DNA of 64,000 bases from assembly GCA_946894095.1 (NCBI GenBank), contig OX335644.1, positions 8,165,595 through 8,229,594 of the forward strand, read 5' to 3'. The position numbers and the translations under genes were made by a program. Source of the stretch: Incurvaria masculella. Its lineage: Eukaryota; Arthropoda; Insecta; Lepidoptera; Incurvariidae. Shown in pieces: positions 57,828-64,000 of the stretch. The notes below the pieces were generated by a model. It saw nothing but the letters and a program-made list of their open reading frames with translations, was not told the origin of the DNA and made no database searches. Each line of letters starts with the position of its first letter. Positions within the stretch are counted from its first letter, which is position 1.

Positions 57828-58853
57828 CTAAAGTATGTAGGTACCATTTTGTTCGATAACTTTTTGCCATCTTGTAGGTAGGGACATGATCCCATTGCTA
57901 TAGAAATATTGGGACTTCTGATCAATATACCGCGACAAGTGGTTTTGGCAGTCCTCTCGTGATGTTAACCTGACACTGCCTAAAGAATTCTGAAGAGACC
58001 TAAACAGGTGGAAATCTGAAGGTGCAAGGTCAGGACTATACGGCGGATGCATTAACACCTCCCAGCCAAACTCTCTTAGTTTTTGCTGAGTGGCTAAAGA
58101 TGTGTGAGGTCTAGCGTTATCATGATGAAAAACCACACCCCTTCTGTTGATTAATTCCGGCCGCTTTCTCTCAACTTCTTGCTTTAATCTCATCAGTTGT
58201 TCGCAGTAGAGTTCAGAATCGATGGTCCTGCCTGGTGGTAACAGCTCATAATGAATAATGCCCTTCCAATCCCACCACACACACAGCATCACCTTGTTGC
58301 GAGTTAACCCGGGTTTCGCCACAGTCTGTGAAGCTTGACCGGCCTTTGACCACGACCTTTTTCGCACGTTCTTGTCGTACGTGATCCACTTTTCATCACC
58401 AGTTATCAGCTTCTTCAAAAATGGTTCGGTTTCATTACGTCGTAATAAAGAATCACAAATGAGTACACGGTTCATTAGGTTTCTTTCAGTGAGCTCGTGA
58501 GGTACCCAAATATCGAGCTTTTTTGTGTACCCAGTTTTTTTCAAATGCGCCAAAACTGTTTTGTGGTCAATTCCTAGTTCTTCAGCTACGTCGTAACTAC
58601 TGATATGCCGATCTTGCTCCACTTTTTCAAAAATGGCATCCATTTTATCCGTAATAGGGCGACCAGAGCGACGTGCATCTTTGACATCAAAATTTCCGGA
58701 TTGAAAACGCTTAAACCAAATTTGTGCTACTCTCACAGACACTGCACTAGGTCCATAAACATCGCAAATTTTTTTCGCGGCTTGCGTTGCATTTTTACCT
58801 TTTTTGTAGTAAAATTTTAAAATGTATCGAATTTCTTCATTAGATTCACTCAT
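57828..58853 (-). CDS. mariner transposase, full length, DD34D
   Basis: This 341-residue protein is a Tc1/mariner transposase, the enzyme that binds the element's inverted repeats, cuts the DNA at both ends and reinserts it at a TA. Mariner transposases are about 345 residues, so it is full length. The N-terminal third (about 1-110) holds two helix-turn-helix DNA-binding regions with a GRP linker near residue 64. The WVPHEL motif is at 116-121. The catalytic triad is visible: D153 in TGDEKW, D245 in HHDNARPH and D280 in the YSPDLAPSD motif, with exactly 34 residues between the last two. No stop or frameshift interrupts it. The ATG at 58853 gives the usual family start MSESNEEIR. It lies inside matching inverted repeats, so the element may still be mobile or only recently silenced; activity cannot be judged from sequence. 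It is the only secure full-length protein gene in the window. Confidence 0.95.
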   Translation of the reverse strand: MSESNEEIRYILKFYYKKGKNATQAAKKICDVYGPSAVSVRVAQIWFKRFQSGNFDVKDARRSGRPITDKMDAIFEKVEQDRHISSYDVAEELGIDHKTVLAHLKKTGYTKKLDIWVPHELTERNLMNRVLICDSLLRRNETEPFLKKLITGDEKWITYDKNVRKRSWSKAGQASQTVAKPGLTRNKVMLCVWWDWKGIIHYELLPPGRTIDSELYCEQLMRLKQEVERKRPELINRRGVVFHHDNARPHTSLATQQKLREFGWEVLMHPPYSPDLAPSDFHLFRSLQNSLGSVRLTSREDCQNHLSRYIDQKSQYFYSNGIMSLPTRWQKVIEQNGTYIL

Positions 58854-59006
58854 TTTGACAGTACGAAAAACAAATGAGAATCACACATTTTCCTAATTTG
58901 AATTTGGAATTATGTTCTTTAAAATTTAAACTTTCAATGATACCAAAACCAGCCAGATACAAATAGTATAGCCAAAGAGATTTTATTACAAGTTCATACA
59001 TACTAT

Positions 59007-59032
59007 AATGCGAAAAGACTTTTTCCCCGACC
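59007..59032. repeat. mariner right inverted repeat
   Basis: Reverse complement begins GGTCGGGGAAAAAG and matches the left repeat at 23 of 26 positions. It lies about 150 bp upstream of the transposase start, where the transposase promoter would also be expected. Confidence 0.88.
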
Positions 59033-59036
59033 TATT

Positions 59037-59888
59037 ATGTTACCAATTCTACTATTTCGAAGACATTGTAACTGGCAGACTAGGTATGTATTTGCGAAAT
59101 ATAATGCCCCTTGCAAATTTATTTTATATAGTGCTCAAGTTGTCTGTTCTGTGCACAAAATGCATCTCTGCATGCCAGCGCAACTACTAGCTTTTGCACT
59201 TTTAGTTCTTCAGACTAGCACCGGAGGTGTCGCCCGTTCCGAATACTCCACTAGGTAAACCGTCCGACTTGAGCTGGCAACTCCAGGTGAGTGATCTCAT
59301 CAGCCCACAAGGACTAGGGTCGCTCGCTGTCAACCTGTTCGACCTAAATGTTGGGAGGCGAACGCCCGCTGTACCATAGTCCAGACATCCCGACCGGTAA
59401 CTCGATCTAGGAACCCCATCGGGTCCTTCAGACAGGGACATTCGGGAACTCATATGGCGTCAAAATTAAAATTCATATGGCGTCACGTCTCGCCGCCTAT
59501 ACATAACCAACAATACACAGTTGACCCTAATACCGATCTTATACTACTAACCACGGAATTTCGAAGTTTGCGCGGGCCGCGGGGTTGGGAGTTTTCTAAT
59601 CTGTGCCACTAACCCACTTGCGTTACCAAAGAAACCTTGTGCTTCTAAGTTCAACCAGGGACTAGTGGAGCCAGTGGTTACCGCCTACACCACTGTGCAT
59701 AGTTTCTGTTACGCAGATCCGTAAGTTTTCGCCACAAGGCCATGAGAACCAATTGGCTCAGCTTTCGCAATTACTTCTTAGGACAATTGATTATTAATGT
59801 CGCTGTGATTGATCGATGAAAACGAGGCATTATGTTAAGATTTATACAAAAATATTATCTTTTTTAAATGTTGTATCTCTAGAAGATA
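59037..59888. other. No recognised gene; possible old repeat
   Basis: 59215-59460 is GC-richer (GGGTCGCTCGCTGTCAACCT, GGCGAACGCCCGCTGT) and looks like an interspersed repeat by style, but has no partner here. ATTCATATGGCGTCA occurs twice within 20 bp. Confidence 0.35.
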
Positions 59889-60118
59889 AAAAACCGGCCA
59901 AGTGCGAGTCGGGCTCGCACACGAAGGGTTCCGTACCATCCGTAACACCCAAAAAATCACGTTTTTTGTATGGGGCCCCCCTTTAATTTTTATATTTTTT
60001 TTATTTTACCTATTTGTTGTTATAGCGGCAAAATGAATACACTCTCTGTGTACATTTTAGCTGCCTACATATTACGGTTCATGAGATACAGCCCTGTAAC
60101 AGACGGACGGACGGACTC
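59889..60118 (+). mobile_element. GACG-microsatellite interspersed repeat, copy 9, 3-prime truncated
   Basis: Runs from ACCGGCCAAGTGCGAGTCGG to the GACGGACGGACGG run and stops there, before the terminal hairpin. The family Q copy starts 18 bp further on. Confidence 0.78.
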
Positions 60119-60135
60119 GGCTGTCCGTCCGTGCG

Positions 60136-60598
60136 CTAAAATAGCTTTATTTCAACGAAATAGATGTCTGATGACCGTTGGCATTGTAAAATTTTGTTTG
60201 GTTTCTAAGTTATAAGGTCCGAAAGTTCGAATTTTTCGCGCGTTTTATTCAATAACTTTGGAGGTGGATTACGCAATGATAAAGTAAGAACATCTTAAAA
60301 AGATTAGTAATCAGACATAGCTTATTTAATAAAGATTTATAATCTATTTGGTTTTTGTTAGATTTTTAACTACAGCGGTCGTGGTTTACTTTTAGCTATA
60401 AGTCGTTTTGTAATTAAAATTTTCGTAAATCTTACCAAATCATACACTATGCACATTGTCTTTTTTGTGGACATTTTGCATCTTCCTCATCGCGGATCCC
60501 GTCTTTTTCTTTGAAATAAAGAAGGTCCCAGAGCGCAACAGCACGGTTTTGTACCGTGCCCGCGAACGAGTTAGTCCCGCCGGGTTGGGCCACCTTAA
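60136..60598 (-). mobile_element. TTAA-flanked element, family Q, truncated
   Basis: Reverse complement aligns with 31120-31575, from GGTGGCCCAACCCGGCGGGA to ATGTCTGATGACCGTTGGCA on the complementary strand. About 100 bp at the far end is missing, and the break abuts a truncated GACG repeat. Confidence 0.72.
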
Positions 60599-60924
60599 AT
60601 CAAAATAACGTGATTTTTGTGCTAAATCTTGATCCGATACTAAGGGCCGAGTTCACGAAAGCACAAAAAATCAAAATCAACGTCAAAGTATGATCAAACA
60701 CGTCACTTATTGTGGACAGTAAGGAAGGAACTCTTTGCGGATCACTAAAAGTGACGTGTTTTAACATTGATTAACTCGGCCGTTTCTTCGTGCAACCGGG
60801 GCTAAGAAACCCTTCGTATGCGAGTACGACTAGCATTTTAACTAAAAAGAATATATTTTTTATGAAAAACCGATATCTGTGCTGAGAGATCAAAGTTAGG
60901 TAGGTACTCAGAAAAGCTAAATCC

Positions 60925-61000
60925 ACCTAACCTCGCGAAACCACGCTCAGCGAGGCACCAGCGGATTCACGGAGACTATCGCTCACCTATCAAGCTTGTT
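60925..61000 (+). repeat. Interspersed repeat fragment shared with 19665-19745
   Basis: CTCGCGAAACCACGCTCAGC followed by GAGGCACCA and ACTATCGCTCA matches the block near 19.7 kb in the same orientation. Confidence 0.45.
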
Positions 61001-61047
61001 TATAAGCAATATTTATTATTTTTCCTCCTTTGGAAGATTTGTCCCAT

Positions 61048-61337
61048 CTTTTTAGGGTTCCGTACCCAAAGGGTGAAAACGGAACCCTATTAGTAAGCCT
61101 CCGCTGTCCGTCCGTCCGTACGTCTGTTACAGTGCTGTATCTCATGAACCGTAATAGGTAGGCAGCTGAAAATTTTACTGACAATTTTAAAATTTTAACA
61201 ACAAATAGGTAGAATTTTAAAATAATGAAAATTAAAGGGGGGTCCCATACAAAAAACCTGATTTGTTTGTGTTAAATCTTGTACGATGGTACGGAACCCT
61301 TCGTGTGCGAGTCTGACTCGCACTTGGCCGGTTTTTT
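61048..61337 (-). mobile_element. GACG-microsatellite interspersed repeat, copy 10
   Basis: Minus-strand copy from GGTTCCGTACCCAAAGGGTG to CACTTGGCCGGTTTTTT with a short GACG run. Confidence 0.8.
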
Positions 61338-62296
61338 GGACTTTCGTAGTGTGCACAGCAAGAGTGTGCGGTGTGACTATTTTTATGTTAGTAGAACCAA
61401 AAGTTAAGGAACTCAAAAAATTTAGAGCATTGCAACTTCGGGAAAACGGCGGTCACTTTTTTTAAGGTTTGGAAAAAAAACATCCGTTCGCTTCGCTTTT
61501 ATTTAGTTCGGTTGATCCCCTTCCGAAAAGTCTCATCCGAAGGAACGTCCGTAAAAAAAAAATGCGCTTCAGAAAATATTAGAATCTATAGATTAACGGA
61601 TCGATGGTCAACGGCTTCTGACCTAGTTAGTAGCGTCCAAAACGCATGTGCTTCATTCTTTGGATTTGTTTTTTATTGATATAGGTACTATACTGTCATG
61701 TCATAAAAATAAAATTGAATAGTTTGAAAATGACAGTTCCGTGTTCGAGGAAGGGACTAGAAGAGCGGATTTGAGAGAGTTTTGTTTTAGGAAATAAGTT
61801 TTTTCCAAATAAAGTTCTGGTTCCCCATGTTTTGATTCGTTTCACTGAGCTACGCCACCCCCGAGCACGCCACGACGTGACATATACCTACCTATAGTCT
61901 GTTCAATTGCAATAGGGCTAGCGAAAAACGGACATTGACCTCTGATAAAAACACTACGACAGATTAAAATGCTAGGTAAATAGGTTCATATTTAGACTTG
62001 TATCAAGATCGATACGTAACACCTAAATACTTATTTCTTTCTCATATAGGCAAAGTGCATTAAACATTATATAGGTACGCTTTCATATTTATTTTTCACA
62101 ATATACCTACTTTTTTTTTTCAAAAATTTGCACTTCTCACATTTCCCTTCCCTAGGGAACAGTAGTTCTGAAATACCGCCATAAGGCAAGGGGCTAAATA
62201 AGGTGTCGGTTCCTATTCAAAGGGTAGGTTTCATGTTGCAATACAGACGAGCTAGAGTATTCTGGTACGGGGAATGGTGTGGCGATTGAGGCTCAC
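61338..62296. other. No recognised gene; would be start of intron 1 of the candidate gene
   Basis: AT-rich with no repeat family member. If the exon at 62297-62348 is real, this is intron. Confidence 0.3.
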
Positions 62297-62348
62297 CTGC
62301 TCCGCACGAATTCCTCCAGAAGTCGCAGAACCTGCTACAGGAGCACAT
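62297..62348 (-). CDS. Candidate first coding exon (17 codons, Cys-rich start)
   Basis: On the minus strand an ATG at 62348 in good context (GTCGCCATGT) encodes MCSCSRFCDFWRNSCGA and is followed after one more base by a strong donor (CAG|GTGAGC, GT at 62296-62295). The nearest in-frame stop upstream is a TAG at 62507, and no other in-frame ATG lies between, so the start is well defined. It sits at the downstream edge of a 600-bp GC-rich island, as first exons often do. The clustered cysteines next to the N-terminus could be acylated, but that is speculation. I recognise no family. The remaining exons would lie at lower coordinates; none was identified with confidence. Confidence 0.4.
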
Positions 62349-62900
62349 GGCGACGGCAGTACCGCGACCTCGCCAACAATCGCGCTTGTCAGACGGCCGA
62401 GCGCGTCGTATTTTTAACTTCACTTGTACAGTTTCGCAACGGCGGCGATCGCACTGGCGGCACACTAATCGCGAACTAAAGTCAGCTGCACTCGAAAACT
62501 TGCACTATCGAGCGAGTCTAATTGAACGATAAGCCGGGCATTCGTCACTCGCGCCGCGGCACTAGCCGAGTCGAATACTGTCGCGATCGCGAACTTGATG
62601 TGCGCGGCTGCTACGCGAACGCGTCCAATGCGCGCGCCTGAGTTTGCTAGACTGGCCGGCGGAGGCGCGGCGACGCAACGGACGGAGGCGCGGCGGTTGC
62701 GCGGACCAAAACAACGCGGAATGCTTCGCACCTTGCCTCCGCCTTCTTCGTAGTTTTGTGGCAGCAGCGGGGCGGCATCGGCAGCTCCACTGTGCCACGG
62801 AAAGCCTTCGACGATTCGAGTACCTACTAGAATATGCGTCCGGCGATGACGTGCGGTGTGAGGTGGTGGCAGCGGCGGCAGCGGGTTATCAGGTATCACC
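62349..62900 (-). promoter_or_regulatory. GC-rich promoter-like island and 5-prime leader
   Basis: About 550 bp rich in CpG in an AT-rich neighbourhood, containing several overlapping open frames (up to 168 codons) that follow from base composition. A TTCAATTAGA initiator-like site near 62523 on the minus strand would give a leader of about 175 bases to the ATG at 62348. No TATA box is seen. Confidence 0.4.
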
Positions 62901-63003
62901 ACAGTTTAAAAAAAGCAATATAAGATATGTCATCAAGCACTCCTACAATAAGACCCCCTGTCCTCTACCAACCAAACATGGTCGCAGAAGTTTTGGAGGG
63001 AAC

Positions 63004-63250
63004 TGGGGGTCCATTCAGGGCAAGAGTGAGTTCGAATTCGTCACTAAATATCAACTCACTTTTTTAAATAGTTACTGTTTCCACACTTCTAGAACATCAT
63101 TACAGTTAGGTAAAAATCTGGTTTGTCCCGTAAATAAGTTGGAAGTATAAATAACGGTTCCGTTATTTAAATAATAATATATTTCCCAGCTATTTTTAAG
63201 TTAACTCACTCCCGAACTCGAACTCACTCTTGCCCTGAATGGACCCCCTG
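63004..63250. mobile_element. MITE with about 36-bp inverted ends
   Basis: GGGGGTCCATTCAGGGCAAG on the left faces CTTGCCCTGAATGGACCCCC on the right, and the match continues inward with GAGTGAGTTCGA. The interior is AT-rich with a small AAATAACGG/CCGTTATTT palindrome. No clear target duplication. Confidence 0.75.
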
Positions 63251-63740
63251 ACTTGGCGAACGCATTTCAGAAGCACATTTGCGTGTGGAGGGGCGGTGAC
63301 GGACAATATTTCCATACGGCCGGGTAAGGCCCACGTGACACCTTTTCTCTTCTGTGGATACCACCAAGGTGGTATCACCGAATCATGCGAAAATTGATCA
63401 TGATGCCTTCCATCAACTCAGTGATACATGGGGTGGTTCGTTGCCCGCCCACCGGGGATTTCGGGTTCAAACGGGCTCCGGTTGGCCACAGGCGATATGT
63501 GTGCTTGACTAGGCAGTTAGGATGACATTGAACCCACACAAACTTACCCAAGCGGGACACTTGAAAGTGTACACCTGAGCCGGTGGCCTGCAACCCTAGG
63601 TCGACACCGACACTGGTCCCAAACTGTCGCACCATGCTGCCCGCACGCTCGCACCTCGCTTCTGCTCCCAACCCAACCCGCTGCGACTCACACTTACCTG
63701 AAACAACAGGAGAAACTGTTCACTCCACTGGCACTACTTC
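63251..63740. other. Balanced-GC segment without a recognised gene
   Basis: A 98-codon minus frame at 63375-63671 has no domain. The context next to two MITEs suggests non-coding DNA. Confidence 0.3.
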
Positions 63741-64000
63741 TTAAGGGCCTGGTACTAGCCAAATCGCAAAGTTAGACGAGGCACCCCAAGTTAACTAACT
63801 AAGTCTGACGATTATAAGTGTCATTCTTACAATATATGAATCCTTGTCTAGGAATTGAATTATTTTCGTTAATGTATGTTTCCTTTTTCTATACAAAATA
63901 CATTGCGGAAACGGTGTCCATTTCCGAACTTTTTTGACTAAATGTAGAAATCTAAAAGCAAATGGATTTTTTTGTTTATGCATATATGCTGTTTTTGCTT
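63741..64000 (+). mobile_element. TTAA-flanked MITE, family R (copy 4, cut by window end)
   Basis: Starts TTAAGGGCCTGGTACTAGCC and follows copy 3 closely until the window ends. The right border is outside the window. Confidence 0.75.

Larger units (their letters stand above)
57754..59032 (-). mobile_element. Complete mariner element (Tc1/mariner, cecropia-like)
   Basis: The element is about 1.28 kb, the normal mariner size, and has 26-bp terminal inverted repeats at 57754-57779 and 59007-59032. The ends read GGTTGGGGAAAAAGTTTCTT and, reverse-complemented, GGTCGGGGAAAAAGTCTTTT; 23 of 26 positions match. Both flanks are TA-rich, so the TA target duplication is plausible but its exact register is ambiguous. 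The outer boundary may extend 2-4 bp further on each side. It encloses one uninterrupted transposase gene on the minus strand with a leader of about 150 bp between the right inverted repeat and the start codon. The terminal repeats and protein resemble the cecropia subfamily known from moths. Confidence 0.93.

Noticed and set aside
62644..63150. 168-codon plus frame and 145-codon minus frame
   Set aside because: Both follow from the GC-rich island, where stop codons are rare. The first one runs on into AT-rich DNA and a MITE end.

Overview
This is AT-rich eukaryotic nuclear DNA, most likely from a moth or butterfly. The pointers are an intact mariner transposase of the cecropia type, interspersed repeats of a kind familiar from lepidopteran genomes, an internal block of the insect telomere unit TTAGG, and no sign of dense bacterial or viral gene packing. 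The species cannot be read from the sequence. Almost everything recognisable is mobile-element derived. Only one full-length protein gene is secure: the mariner transposase at 57828-58853 on the minus strand.

Layout. 1-8.9 kb: sparse DNA with interspersed repeats, a 366-bp inverted-repeat element (2896-3261) and a perfect 40-bp palindrome. 8941-18106: a 4583-bp segment present twice in direct tandem with no difference found; each copy carries the same LINE remnant, the same TTAA-flanked element and the same 54-residue small ORF. 18.2-31 kb: a tiny palindrome with 8-bp flanking repeats, a 0.65-kb foldback element studded with paired CGTATAAT motifs, tRNA-headed SINEs and a broken LINE reverse transcriptase. 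31-40 kb: more TTAA elements, SINE pieces, hairpins and a second tiny palindrome. 40425-42625: a satellite of 22 units of exactly 100 bp. 43-55 kb: dense repeats, including SINE copies with a 5S-rRNA-like head and a foldback holding about 14 TTAGG units. 57.7-59.0 kb: mariner. 59.9-64 kb: repeats and a GC-rich, promoter-like island (62297-62900) with a candidate first coding exon on the minus strand.

How parts relate. The repeats fall into families with several members in the window, so they support each other: ten copies of a GACG-microsatellite repeat, about eleven pieces of one SINE body, three copies of an element with inverted ends over 100 bp long, four copies of a 470-bp TTAA element, two of another TTAA element, and three micro-palindromes. 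The host gene signal is weak: a few GC-rich islands with open frames, TATA or initiator-like signals or splice-donor-like sites. The window may lie largely in an intron or intergenic region of a gene transcribed leftwards from about 62.5 kb; this is inference.
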